64,000 nucleotides of DNA from NCBI RefSeq assembly GCF_023657445.1, contig NZ_JAGTWY010000001.1, forward strand, positions 3,162,001 through 3,226,000, in the 5' to 3' direction. The notes under the pieces are model-generated. The model was not told the origin of the DNA, searched no databases, and saw only the letters and a program-made list of their open reading frames with translations. The translations under genes were made by a program, and so were the position numbers. The DNA is from Marinobacter sediminum. GTDB lineage: Bacteria; Pseudomonadota; Gammaproteobacteria; Pseudomonadales; Oleiphilaceae. Position 1 is the stretch's first letter; the number at the start of each line of letters is the position of its first letter. Positions 8,348 to 16,800 of the stretch are shown here, one piece after another.

Positions 8348-8381
8348 AAAAGGGGCACCGGATCACACCGATGCCCCTTTT
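8348..8381 (-). terminator. Rho-independent terminator of ahpF
   Basis: Perfect 10-base arms (AAAAGGGGCA and TGCCCCTTTT) separated by 14 bases. Read on the minus strand the stem is followed by an extended T tract (T7). It lies 34 bp beyond the ahpF stop codon, so it ends the ahpF transcript before the binding-protein gene. Confidence 0.85.
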
Positions 8382-8414
8382 CGCTCTCATCACCGGAAAA
8401 CGACCTTCACGGTC

Positions 8415-10001
8415 TTAAGCCGCCTGCTCTTCGTCCTCTTCTACAGAGTTACGGATCAGGAAGTCAAAGGCGCTCAGTGCAGCCTTGGAACCTTCACCCA
8501 TGGAGATGACGATTTGCTTGTAGGGCACGGTAGTCGCATCGCCTGCCGCGAAGATCCCCGGAATGGAGGTTTCGTTGCGCTCGTTAACGACAATCTCACC
8601 GTGCTGGCTCAGCTCGATATCACCTTTCAGCCATTCGGTGTTTGGCACCAGGCCAATCTGGACGAACACACCTTCCAGGGCAAGGTGGTGCTCTTCACCG
8701 GTGTTGCGATCCTTGTAATTAAGGCCGCTGACCCTGCCATTTTCACCGGTGATCTCGGTCGTCTGGCCGGACGTGATGATTTCCACGTTTTTGAGGCTAC
8801 GCAGCTTCTTCTGCAAAACCTCGTCGGCCCGCATCTCGGCGCCAAACTCAATCAGCGTTACATGCCCGACGATACCGGCCAGGTCGATGGCCGCTTCTAC
8901 ACCCGAGTTACCGCCGCCGATAACAGACACACGCTTGCCCTTGAACAACGGGCCGTCACAATGCGGGCAATAGGCTACACCCTTGTTCCGGTATTCCTCT
9001 TCGCCCGGAACACCCATCTGACGCCAGCGTGCACCGGTGGAAAGCACAAGCGTGCGAGACTTCAAAGACGCACCATTGGCCAGGCGAACTTCATGCAACC
9101 CACCGCGTTTGGTGGCCGGAATCAGCTTCTCGGCACGCTGCATGTTCATGATATCCACTTCGTACTCTGTTACATGCTGCTCCATCGCAGCCACCAGCTT
9201 GGGCCCTTCGGTATAAGGCACAGAGATCAGGTTCTCGATCCCCATGGTATCGGCCACCTGGCCACCGAAGCGCTCGGCAGCAATACCCGTCGCAATCCCC
9301 TTACGAGCGGCATAGATGGCAGCAGAGGAACCCGCCGGGCCACCACCTACCACCAGGACATCGAAGTCATCCTTCTGGCTGATCTTCTCCGCCTCTTTCT
9401 CGTCGGACCTGGTGTCGAGCCTGGCAACAATCTCTTCCATGGTCATGCGGCCCTGGCCCCACGGCTCACCGTTCAGGTAAACATTGGGCACGGCCATCAC
9501 TTCCCGCTTTTCCACTTCATCCTGGAACAGGGCGCCATCGATAGCAGTGTGCTTGACGTTCGGGTTCAGCACGCTCATCAGGTTCAAAGCCTGAACCACA
9601 TCGGGGCAGTTCTGGCAGGACAGGGAAAAGTAGGTTTCGAACTCGAATTCGCCGTCCAGGGACTTGATCTGCTCAATAACGTCCTGGGACGCCTTGGACG
9701 GATGCCCACCCACCTGCAGCAGAGCCAGTACCAGAGAGGTGAATTCATGGCCCATGGGAATGCCGGCGAAACGGACGCCAGCATCGGCGCCAACACGGTT
9801 GATGGCAAAAGAAGGGCGACGAACGTCCTGAGCCTCTTCAGTACGCAGGCTGATCTTGTCAGACATCGACTCAATTTCTTCCAGCAGCTGCTTCAGCTCC
9901 TGAGATTTGTCACCGTCGTCATAGGCCGCTACCAGCTCAATCGGCTGTTGCAGCTTTTCCATGTAGGCTTTCAGCTGTTCCTTGATGTTGGCATCCAACA
10001 T
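8415..10001 (-). CDS. ahpF: Alkyl hydroperoxide reductase subunit F (NADH:AhpC reductase)
   Basis: 528 residues from the ATG at 10001, which has AAGGGG upstream. The N-terminal double-thioredoxin domain carries C129 and C132 ([10 protein letters not shown]). These are the same numbers as in Escherichia coli AhpF and confirm the start. After it come the FAD motif [19 protein letters not shown], the thioredoxin-reductase redox pair in YCPHCDGP and the NAD(P)-binding [16 protein letters not shown]. The cytoplasmic enzyme passes electrons from NADH through FAD and two disulfides to AhpC. Here ahpC is not adjacent but 4.6 kb away on the same strand, separated by DUF3581, a P-ATPase and a second peroxiredoxin. 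A dyad resembling half an OxyR site lies upstream. Confidence 0.95.
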   Translation of the reverse strand: MLDANIKEQLKAYMEKLQQPIELVAAYDDGDKSQELKQLLEEIESMSDKISLRTEEAQDVRRPSFAINRVGADAGVRFAGIPMGHEFTSLVLALLQVGGHPSKASQDVIEQIKSLDGEFEFETYFSLSCQNCPDVVQALNLMSVLNPNVKHTAIDGALFQDEVEKREVMAVPNVYLNGEPWGQGRMTMEEIVARLDTRSDEKEAEKISQKDDFDVLVVGGGPAGSSAAIYAARKGIATGIAAERFGGQVADTMGIENLISVPYTEGPKLVAAMEQHVTEYEVDIMNMQRAEKLIPATKRGGLHEVRLANGASLKSRTLVLSTGARWRQMGVPGEEEYRNKGVAYCPHCDGPLFKGKRVSVIGGGNSGVEAAIDLAGIVGHVTLIEFGAEMRADEVLQKKLRSLKNVEIITSGQTTEITGENGRVSGLNYKDRNTGEEHHLALEGVFVQIGLVPNTEWLKGDIELSQHGEIVVNERNETSIPGIFAAGDATTVPYKQIVISMGEGSKAALSAFDFLIRNSVEEDEEQAA

Positions 10002-10125
10002 ATCGCGTTTCCCCTTGAGATGTCTTAATACTGAATGTCTGAGTTCAAACGAACTGTGATCAGAAGATGCGTCGACGATACGGGCTGGCAATAAAATGCT
10101 CAAATTAATTGGCACAAACTGTTTG

Positions 10126-10140
10126 ATAGCCCATTACTAT
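10126..10140. promoter_or_regulatory. Candidate OxyR half-site upstream of ahpF
   Basis: ATAG, seven bases, CTAT: the spacing of an OxyR dimer element (ATAGntnnnanCTAT). It lies in the region between ahpF and the divergent DUF3581 gene, about 125 bp before ahpF. The inner T and A positions do not match and the second dimer element of the full tetramer site is not seen. The same ATAG-N7-CTAT spacing stands before ahpC. Confidence 0.4.
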
Positions 10141-10258
10141 ATAGCCACCATTAACCCGGACAATGTCTGGACCAATAGCGCATATCCATTCACGCTGCAG
10201 CCAAGTACCATGGTAAAGGGCGTCACGACCCACCCCTTGCACTCAGAATAGGCAAAGC

Positions 10259-10990
10259 ATGTTTCTAGACCGTTTTTACTCCATCCAGGACGGACGCGTA
10301 TACATTACCGCGCGTCAGGCCAGCCAGTTCGCCAAGGAGGTCGCGGGTGACTTCAACCCGATCCACGACCCTGACGCGCGCCGCTTTTGTGTGCCGGGGG
10401 ATCTGCTGTTTGCGGTTGTCCTGTCCCGTTTCGGGCTGTCGAAGAACATGACGTTCCAGTTCCGAAGCCTGCTCGGCGACGCTGTTCCCCTGGAATTCCG
10501 GGAAAACGGAGAAGGAACCATCGAGGTCTGTGACCAGGGCGGAAAGGTCTACCTTGAAGTGAACCGGAGCGGTGAAAATACCGATGATGAAAAGGTCATC
10601 GAGGACTTTACCCGCAGCTACGTGGCCGCGTCCGGCAAGAACTTCCCCCATACCCTGAAGCCACTCATGGAATCCCGGGGCGTCATGTTCAACCCGGACC
10701 GTCCCATGGTGATGTACGAAAGCATGAGCCTTGCGCTGGACAGCCTGGACACCACCTCGTCTGAACTGGAGCTGCACAACGCCGACCTCGAACCGGCTGG
10801 CAAGCGCGGCAACGTCACCCTTGAATACCAGCTGATCACCGACGGGAAACCAGTTGGCGAAGTCGCCAAGCGCCTGATCCTTGGTAGTCTGCGGCCCTAT
10901 TGCCCGGATGCCATGGCGAACGTGATCGAGGAATTCTATCGGCTCAAGGCCCGCGGCTCGCAAGTTGGCAACGAAACCTCCGGCTCCTGA
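10259..10990 (+). CDS. DUF3581 family protein
   Basis: 243 residues, no signal peptide or membrane segment. The sequence (MFLDRFYSIQDGRVYITARQ, then VAGDFNPIHDPDARR) matches the gammaproteobacterial DUF3581 family. The segment AGDFNPIHD is like the active-site region of MaoC-type hot-dog dehydratases, so a hot-dog fold is plausible, but no enzymatic function is established. It is divergent from ahpF and upstream of the P-type ATPase gene on the same strand, with 76 bp between them. Function unknown. Confidence 0.8.
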   Translation: MFLDRFYSIQDGRVYITARQASQFAKEVAGDFNPIHDPDARRFCVPGDLLFAVVLSRFGLSKNMTFQFRSLLGDAVPLEFRENGEGTIEVCDQGGKVYLEVNRSGENTDDEKVIEDFTRSYVAASGKNFPHTLKPLMESRGVMFNPDRPMVMYESMSLALDSLDTTSSELELHNADLEPAGKRGNVTLEYQLITDGKPVGEVAKRLILGSLRPYCPDAMANVIEEFYRLKARGSQVGNETSGS

Positions 10991-11030
10991 TACAGATCGG
11001 TTTTCCGGCCTTTACTTCCGTCTACAATGA

Positions 11031-11057
11031 TCCTTGTGACCTTACGCCTCACAAGGA
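11031..11057 (+). promoter_or_regulatory. Inverted repeat that covers the ribosome-binding site of the P-ATPase gene
   Basis: Perfect 9-base arms TCCTTGTGA and TCACAAGGA with a 9-base loop. The distal arm contains AAGGA, which is the best Shine-Dalgarno for the ATG at 11067 (nine bases away). If folded in RNA the stem would hide the ribosome-binding site. It may instead be a protein operator. No T run follows, so it is not a terminator. Confidence 0.5.
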
Positions 11058-11066
11058 TGAACGGAG

Positions 11067-13916
11067 ATGGTTGAACGAACGCCAAGAGAACAGATGGCCG
11101 CCTATCGGCTTTCTCCGGCTGCTGTCATTGCCGCACTGGGAAGTCAGGAACATCAGGGCCTTAGCGGCAATGAGGCCAGAGCCCGCCTGGAACGTGAAGG
11201 CCCGAATGAACTAACCTCCGCCAAGCCGGTTCCCGGCTGGCGAAAACTGCTCGCCCAGTTCACCGATACCCTGGTCATCCTGCTGCTGATCGCGGCTGGC
11301 GTATCACTGGCACTCTGGCTGTTCGAGCGGCATTCGGAGCTGCCTTACGAGGCCATTGCGATCCTGGCCATTGTGTTGCTCAACGCCGGCATGGGTTATG
11401 TCCAGCAGGCGCGGGCAGAGCAGGCCGTTGCCGCCCTGCGCCGGATGGCGGCCGCAAAGGCCCGGGTGATTCGCGATGGTGAACAACGGAGCATACCAGC
11501 CAGCGACGTTGTTACCGGCGACATCATCCTGATGGAAGAAGGCGATACCATCCCCGCCGACGCCCGTCTGATCCATTCCGTCGCCCTGCAAACCTCCGAA
11601 GCCGCGCTCACCGGCGAGAGCCTGCCCGAAGCCAAGGAGCCGGAAACCATAACCGGAGAGGCGGCTATCGGCGACCGCCAGAATATGGTTTTCAGCGGCA
11701 CTGCCGTCACCTATGGCCGCGGCACTGCCGTGGTGACCGCCACTGGCATGCAGACCCAGATGGGGCAGATAGCCGGCATGCTGGACGAGGCCCCACCGGA
11801 AACCACACCGCTGCAGGAGGATCTTGCCCGGGTCGGGAGGCTGCTGGGGTTGGTGGTTATCGCCATCGCCGTGGTGATGATCGTCACCATCATCCTGCTC
11901 GAGCATGTCAGCGGCTTTTCCGCCATTTTCGATGTCCTTATCCTCGGCGTCGCACTTGCGGTCGCGGCAGTGCCGGAAGGATTGCCGGCGGTAGTTACCG
12001 CGGTTCTTGCCCTCGGGGTTCAACGCATGGCGCGCCGTAACGCCATTGTTCGCCACCTTGCGGCCGTTGAGACCCTGGGCTCTGCCAACATAATCGCCTC
12101 TGACAAAACCGGCACCCTCACCCGCAATGAGATGACCGTGCGAACCGTGGTCACTGCCAGTGGCCGGGTCACCCTCTCGGGTACGGGCTATGAGCCGGTT
12201 GGCGACGTTACGGCAGACCCTCCCCCCTATGGCGATGGCGCCGACACTATGGACCGGGCTCTGCGGCTGGAACTGGAACGCGCCCTGACCGTCGGTGACC
12301 GCGCCACCAATGCGGAACTGCAGGAGGAAGACGGCCAATGGACCATCCAGGGTGATCCCACCGAGGGCGCACTGATTGTCGCCGCCCGCAAGATCGGACT
12401 GGCGGACGAAATGCTGGACCACAGGTACCAGCGGGTGGGCGAGGTGCCGTTCTCGTCGGAACGGAAACTGATGTCTACCCTCAACACCGACCGCCAGCAG
12501 CGGGAACACATCCAGGTGTTCACCAAAGGCGCGCCCGATGTGTTATTGGGACGCTGCACCCGTGAGCGGGTCGGCGACAGCACCCGCTCACTTACCCCTG
12601 AACGCCGCATTGAAATCCTCGACCTCAACGAACAGCTGGCCCGGGAGGCCCTGCGCACCCTCGGGGTCGCCGCCAAGGTGCTGCCGGCTGACGACTTCGA
12701 ACCGGAAGATGTCGATGAGGAACTGGAGAAAGACTTGGTCTTTGTCGGGCTGATTGGCATGATTGACCCACCCAGGGAGGAAGCCAGGCAAGCCGTTGCC
12801 CATGCCAGGGCAGCCGGTATCCGACCCGTGATGATCACCGGCGATCATCCGGTCACCGCAGCGGTCATTGCCGAAGAACTCGGCATCTGCAGCGATGGCC
12901 GTGCGGTTTCCGGTGCGGATATCGACCGAATGCCGGACGAGGCGCTGAACCATACGGTGCGTGAAGTATCGGTCTATGCCCGAGTGAATCCAGAGCACAA
13001 ACTTCGCATCGTCAAGGCGCTACAGAAAGACAGGGCGATCGTGGCCATGACCGGGGATGGCGTGAACGATGCCCCCGCCCTGAAAACGGCCGATATCGGG
13101 ATTGCCATGGGCATTAGCGGAACCGACGTCTCCCGTGAAGCATCCGATATCATTCTTGCGGATGACAACTTCGCCTCAATCGTGGCTGCGGTAGAAGAAG
13201 GCCGCACCATCTTCGCCAACATTCGTAAATTTCTGCGTTACCTGCTGTCGTCGAACATTGGCGAGGTGATGACGATGTTTTTTGGCGTATTGCTGGCCGA
13301 TATGATCGGGCTGGCTGAAAGCGTCGACGGCCTTGCCTTGCCACTGCTGGCCACGCAAATCCTGTGGGTCAATATGGTTACCGACGGCGCACCCGCCCTC
13401 GCTCTCGGCCTTGACCCCGGGGATGCAGAGGCCATGACGCGACCACCAAGACCGCGGGACGAAGGCGTGATAACACGCAGAATGTGGGCCGGCATCGTTT
13501 TTGTCGGCTCCATAACGGCGACAGGCACCCTGTTTGTGCTGGACGCCTCCCTTCCCGGCGGCCTCGTGGCGGGTGAAGGCAGCCTCGACTATGCCCAGAC
13601 CATGGCGTTCACAACCCTGGTTCTGTTCTCTCTGTTTACCGTGTTCATTTCAAGGTCCGACGAACAGAGCGCCTTCACAGGGCTATTCTCCAACGCCTGG
13701 CTCTGGGGTGCCGTTGGCCTGTCCCTGGCACTGCAAGTGGCGGTGGTCTACCTGCCCGTTCTGCAGAAAGCATTCTCCACCGTTAGCCTCAGCCTTCACG
13801 ACTGGCTCTTTTGTGCCGCGGTTGCCAGCTCGGTGTTATGGCTCCGGGAAATAAGCAAACTCATCACCCGATTCAGAAACCCACCGCTTGGTCCGCCCGC
13901 AGAAAACAGCGTATAA
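11067..13916 (+). CDS. P2A-type Ca2+-transporting ATPase
   Basis: 949 residues. The order is a cation-ATPase N-terminal domain, actuator domain with ALTGESLPE, membrane helix 4 with AVPEGLPAV, phosphorylation site SDKTGTLT, nucleotide domain with KGAPD, hinge TGDGVNDAP, then the C-terminal membrane block. Helix 6 reads WVNMVTDGAPALALG, close to the SERCA pattern NLVTDG, so the Ca2+-coordinating asparagine and aspartate are present together with the helix-4 glutamate. This supports Ca2+ export (possibly with Mn2+) from the cytoplasm. The start at 11067 is preceded by AAGGA inside an inverted repeat. An alternative ATG at 11094 would remove nine residues. The peroxiredoxin gene follows 48 bp downstream and may be co-transcribed. 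Confidence 0.88.
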   Translation: MVERTPREQMAAYRLSPAAVIAALGSQEHQGLSGNEARARLEREGPNELTSAKPVPGWRKLLAQFTDTLVILLLIAAGVSLALWLFERHSELPYEAIAILAIVLLNAGMGYVQQARAEQAVAALRRMAAAKARVIRDGEQRSIPASDVVTGDIILMEEGDTIPADARLIHSVALQTSEAALTGESLPEAKEPETITGEAAIGDRQNMVFSGTAVTYGRGTAVVTATGMQTQMGQIAGMLDEAPPETTPLQEDLARVGRLLGLVVIAIAVVMIVTIILLEHVSGFSAIFDVLILGVALAVAAVPEGLPAVVTAVLALGVQRMARRNAIVRHLAAVETLGSANIIASDKTGTLTRNEMTVRTVVTASGRVTLSGTGYEPVGDVTADPPPYGDGADTMDRALRLELERALTVGDRATNAELQEEDGQWTIQGDPTEGALIVAARKIGLADEMLDHRYQRVGEVPFSSERKLMSTLNTDRQQREHIQVFTKGAPDVLLGRCTRERVGDSTRSLTPERRIEILDLNEQLAREALRTLGVAAKVLPADDFEPEDVDEELEKDLVFVGLIGMIDPPREEARQAVAHARAAGIRPVMITGDHPVTAAVIAEELGICSDGRAVSGADIDRMPDEALNHTVREVSVYARVNPEHKLRIVKALQKDRAIVAMTGDGVNDAPALKTADIGIAMGISGTDVSREASDIILADDNFASIVAAVEEGRTIFANIRKFLRYLLSSNIGEVMTMFFGVLLADMIGLAESVDGLALPLLATQILWVNMVTDGAPALALGLDPGDAEAMTRPPRPRDEGVITRRMWAGIVFVGSITATGTLFVLDASLPGGLVAGEGSLDYAQTMAFTTLVLFSLFTVFISRSDEQSAFTGLFSNAWLWGAVGLSLALQVAVVYLPVLQKAFSTVSLSLHDWLFCAAVASSVLWLREISKLITRFRNPPLGPPAENSV

Positions 13917-13964
13917 ACAGGACAGCAGAATACTTTGCCAACACACCCAGTGGAGATGACAACA

Positions 13965-14441
13965 ATGGCGATCCAGACCGGCGACACGTTACCGAATATT
14001 GAACTGCAGGTGATGGGCGAAAAAGGCCCGGAAAAAGTGAACACTGGCGACCTGTTCGCCGGCAAGAAAGTGGTGATCTTTGCCGTGCCTGGTGCCTTCA
14101 CACCGACCTGCTCCAGGGCACACCTGCCAGGTTTTGTGGTCGATGCAGACAAGATCAAGGCCAAGGGTGTGGACAGCATCATCTGCACCTCGGTTAACGA
14201 TACCTTCGTCATGGATGCCTGGGGCAAGGCCCACAATGCCGAAGAAATCATCATGCTTGCAGACGGGCTGGGCGAATTCGCCGAGGCTATTGGCCTGACC
14301 CAGGATCGCACCGCCAGCCAGATGGGCATCCGGAGCCAGCGTTACGCCATGATCGTGAACGACGGCACCGTACAGTCCCTCGATATCGATGAGCAGGGCC
14401 TCGAGAAAACCAGTTCGGAGGCCATTCTCGCCCGTCTTTAA
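13965..14441 (+). CDS. Prx5-type peroxiredoxin
   Basis: 158 residues from the ATG at 13965, preceded by GGAG at a good distance. An upstream in-frame ATG at 13935 has no ribosome-binding site. The peroxidatic cysteine is in PGAFTPTCSRAHLPGF, the Prx5/AhpE-like signature, followed by SVNDTFVMDAWGKA. The enzyme reduces peroxides, probably with glutathione/glutaredoxin or thioredoxin as reductant, in the cytoplasm. It lies in the same peroxide-defence stretch as ahpF and ahpC and is convergent with ahpC, with hairpins between. Confidence 0.88.
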   Translation: MAIQTGDTLPNIELQVMGEKGPEKVNTGDLFAGKKVVIFAVPGAFTPTCSRAHLPGFVVDADKIKAKGVDSIICTSVNDTFVMDAWGKAHNAEEIIMLADGLGEFAEAIGLTQDRTASQMGIRSQRYAMIVNDGTVQSLDIDEQGLEKTSSEAILARL

Positions 14442-14481
14442 CCAGGGCCGTGCGTCGAAAAAATGACGTGCCCCAAACGCA

Positions 14482-14507
14482 ACAAACCCCGGAAAACCGG
14501 GGTTTGT
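14482..14507. terminator. Hairpin between convergent prx5 and ahpC genes
   Basis: Perfect 11-base arms (ACAAACCCCGG / CCGGGGTTTGT) with an AAAA loop. It lies 41 bp after the peroxiredoxin stop and 60 bp after the ahpC stop on the other strand. There is only a weak T run on either side, so efficiency is uncertain. A second GC-rich hairpin (GGGCCTGC/GCAGGCCC) is at 14518-14536. Confidence 0.6.
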
Positions 14508-14566
14508 CAGCAGTATCGGGCCTGCTGTGCAGGCCCTTACTTATCGCTTAGCCTGAAGAGGAAAGC

Positions 14567-15130
14567 TTAGATCTTGCCAACCAGGTCCAGAGACGGAGCA
14601 AGCGTCTCTTCGCCTTCTTTCCACTTGGCCGGGCATACTTCGCCAGGATGATTGCGAACGTACTGAGCCGCTTTCACCTTGCGCATCAGATCGTCTGCAT
14701 CACGGCCAATGCCTTCCGCAGTGATTTCCATCGCCTGGATGACACCATCCGGATCGATCAGGAAGGTGGCACGGTCTGCCAGGCCCTGGCCTTCACGCAT
14801 TACACCGAAATTGTTGGTGATGGTGCCAGTCTGGTCGCCAACCATGTAGTAGTTGATCTTGCCGATGGTCTCGGAGCTGTCGTGCCATGCTTTGTGGGTG
14901 AAGTGAGTGTCGGTGGACACAGAGAACACTTCAACGCCCAGCTTTTGCAGTTCTTCGTACTTGTCTGCTACATCGCCCAGCTCGGTCGGGCATACGAAGG
15001 TAAAGTCGGCCGGATAGAAGAAAAATACAGCCCACTTGCCCTGAACGTCCGCTTCGCTGATGTCAACGAACTCGCCCTGTTTGAAAGCGGTTGCGTTAAA
15101 CGGTTTGATCTCGCTGTTAATGATGCCCAT
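14567..15130 (-). CDS. ahpC: Alkyl hydroperoxide reductase subunit C (typical 2-Cys peroxiredoxin)
   Basis: 187 residues from the ATG at 15130 with AAGGAG upstream. The frame is open further upstream but lacks family similarity. The start [21 protein letters not shown] is typical of AhpC. The peroxidatic cysteine is in [11 protein letters not shown] (about 47) and the resolving cysteine in GEVCPAKW (about 166). AhpC forms decamers, reduces H2O2 and organic hydroperoxides, and is recycled by AhpF, whose gene is 4.6 kb away. A candidate OxyR element is about 104 bp upstream. Confidence 0.95.
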   Translation of the reverse strand: MGIINSEIKPFNATAFKQGEFVDISEADVQGKWAVFFFYPADFTFVCPTELGDVADKYEELQKLGVEVFSVSTDTHFTHKAWHDSSETIGKINYYMVGDQTGTITNNFGVMREGQGLADRATFLIDPDGVIQAMEITAEGIGRDADDLMRKVKAAQYVRNHPGEVCPAKWKEGEETLAPSLDLVGKI

Positions 15131-15233
15131 TAAAGCTAACTCCTTGATGATGAATTTACGATTCGATGAATTTACAGGAGCCACGGTACGGATTTTGTCA
15201 GCTCGGATAAAATTGATAATTCCCAACCAAGGC

Positions 15234-15248
15234 ATAGGCTAAGCCTAT
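15234..15248. promoter_or_regulatory. Candidate OxyR half-site upstream of ahpC
   Basis: ATAG, seven bases (GCTAAGC), CTAT, forming a dyad with the spacing of an OxyR dimer element and matching the arrangement upstream of ahpF. The second element expected for a full tetramer site is not visible on either side. Confidence 0.4.
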
Positions 15249-15342
15249 TCCTGCCCTTCAAGCCATCCAAACCCGTTCCGCAAGGCCTCACAGCGGTCGC
15301 TCCCAGTCCGTGAAGCGACGGCTGAAGGCTATTGATGGGGGC

Positions 15343-16560
15343 TCAACCTGCCAGTTCAACCTTATGAAAATCAAGAATATTTTCTTCCGGTGACGCCTTT
15401 ATGGCGGCCACTTCCGACCGTTTCTTCGTCAGGATGTATGCAAAACAGCCAAAGTACAGGGCGATCACCAGGGCACCGACCCACTGAATCCGCAGGAAGT
15501 CGAGCTGGAACAACATGGTCAGGCCGATCATGGCCAGGAAGTTGAACACCACATAGTTGGCCCGGCCCAGGCGCTCAGCTGTCAGGTTCAGGTTGTCGGT
15601 ATAGAGCCGGATCAGGGAATCCAGTGAGTTCACCACCATCAGCACCCCGACCGTAATCATCGCGATGTTGGTGAAGGCCGCAACCTTCAGGCCTGCGTCG
15701 TGATAGTGGAACAGGACCGAGAACCACACGCCGATGGCGATGGACGGAATCGCCAGCATGGCGATCAGCAACTGCCAGGTCCGGATGCCACTGACGAAAC
15801 GGGCGGTGAACTGACCAATCATGATGCTCCAGGAAAACCACCAGAACAGATAGAACTCGTGGTAGTCATTGATCGGAAGGGCAAACTGGTGAATGTTGGT
15901 GAAATACTCGCCCAGCATGCCGACTGTCCCGAAGAAATCATCCGGGGATCCGCCATCCATCGCAAAGGCGCGCACCCACATACCGGCAATCAGCGCAATG
16001 AACAGCACACTGGAGCTCAGGCTCAGGATACGAACGTATTTGATCTTGGAACTGGAATAGACCGCCAGCGCGATGGAAGCAAACACAATGGCATAGAAGG
16101 TCGGCACCACCGATTCACCGTCACCCACCTGCGGCAGATACCACGGCAGGTTAACCAGCAGCAGGTAGGCGGTAAAGGCGCAGGTACCGATGATGACCAC
16201 GTTGTTGACCACTTTCACCAGCGGGATTTCAAAGAACTTCACCCGCGGTTCAATGATCGCGAAGTAGAAACAGGTCAGGAAATAGAAGCCCCAGATCAGG
16301 AAGGCCCAGAAGCCAAATTCAATGGCCAGCGGGTTGGCAAAGCCGTATTCCGGGCTTGAAGACAGGTCGCTATAGCCACCGAACTCGGTCAGCGGGAACA
16401 TGATCAGCCCCACATCCAGACCGGAGGTGAACAGGATGGCAATAAAAGTCAGGGTGCGGACCGGTGTCACACCGATACACTGCACGTCCCACCATTTATA
16501 AAGGATCATAACAATGGCGGCGAAGGTAAAGATCAGGCCTGTAGATAACCAGAGTGTCAT
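15343..16560 (-). CDS. BCCT-like choline/betaine carrier, unusually short
   Basis: 405 residues with about ten or more hydrophobic segments. FYLFWWFSWSIMIGQFTARFVSGI is the tryptophan-rich segment of betaine/choline/carnitine transporters. The glycine motif GMGIG of this family is replaced by GLDVG in FTSGLDVGLIMF, and at 405 residues it is shorter than the usual 500-680, with a short N-terminus. It starts at an ATG with GGAGG upstream. Its position directly after betA suggests sodium- or proton-coupled choline uptake for the betA/betB pathway. It may instead be a divergent osmolyte carrier. Its start codon overlaps the stop of a short upstream reading frame. Confidence 0.75.
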   Translation of the reverse strand: MTLWLSTGLIFTFAAIVMILYKWWDVQCIGVTPVRTLTFIAILFTSGLDVGLIMFPLTEFGGYSDLSSSPEYGFANPLAIEFGFWAFLIWGFYFLTCFYFAIIEPRVKFFEIPLVKVVNNVVIIGTCAFTAYLLLVNLPWYLPQVGDGESVVPTFYAIVFASIALAVYSSSKIKYVRILSLSSSVLFIALIAGMWVRAFAMDGGSPDDFFGTVGMLGEYFTNIHQFALPINDYHEFYLFWWFSWSIMIGQFTARFVSGIRTWQLLIAMLAIPSIAIGVWFSVLFHYHDAGLKVAAFTNIAMITVGVLMVVNSLDSLIRLYTDNLNLTAERLGRANYVVFNFLAMIGLTMLFQLDFLRIQWVGALVIALYFGCFAYILTKKRSEVAAIKASPEENILDFHKVELAG

Positions 16561-16601
16561 GAGGTCCTCCGGTTGCTTTCTTTCATTACAGTGAACAGCA
16601 T
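16557..16601 (-). CDS. Candidate 14-residue leader peptide coupled to the BCCT gene
   Basis: The ATG at 16601 has an excellent ribosome-binding site (AGGAGG, seven bases upstream). The frame encodes MLFTVMKESNRRTS, and its TGA overlaps the ATG of the BCCT gene in an ATGA junction. This is the arrangement of translational coupling. No homologue is recognised; a chance reading frame is possible, but ribosome binding at this spot looks real. Confidence 0.45.
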   Translation of the reverse strand: MLFTVMKESNRRTS

Positions 16602-16758
16602 GGGTGTTCCTCCTCTACTTTGAAGCTGTTGCTCTTTCGAATCGGACACAAACCCCCGCAGTGTTTGATGGCGGGCCAGGACTTGCCTATCTGGCGCGCA
16701 GGAAACAGCCGGCAGGGCCAGCGCGCTGATAGGGAAATCCTGATGGTTTGCGGAGAAG

Positions 16759-16781
16759 CCCGGAGGCATTGCACCTCCGGG
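16759..16781 (-). terminator. Hairpin between betA and the BCCT gene
   Basis: Perfect 8-base arms CCCGGAGG and CCTCCGGG around a 7-base loop, 20 bp after the betA stop. On the minus strand only a weak pyrimidine stretch (CTTCTCC) follows. It could be a partial terminator or a 3' stabiliser that lowers BCCT expression relative to betA. The remaining bases of the 240-bp gap hold only the leader reading frame. Confidence 0.5.
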
Positions 16782-16800
16782 CGGGAAGGGTGATGCGGTG

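Noticed and set aside
8514..10028. Long plus-strand open frame (504 codons) opposite ahpF
   Set aside because: It mirrors the highly conserved ahpF coding frame, is rich in His/Gln/Leu as expected of an antisense shadow, and has no ribosome-binding site or domain.
11304..12509. 401-codon minus-strand open frame opposite the first P-ATPase
   Set aside because: Antisense shadow in GC-rich coding DNA; composition (Gly, His, Arg, Asp rich) without any recognisable fold.
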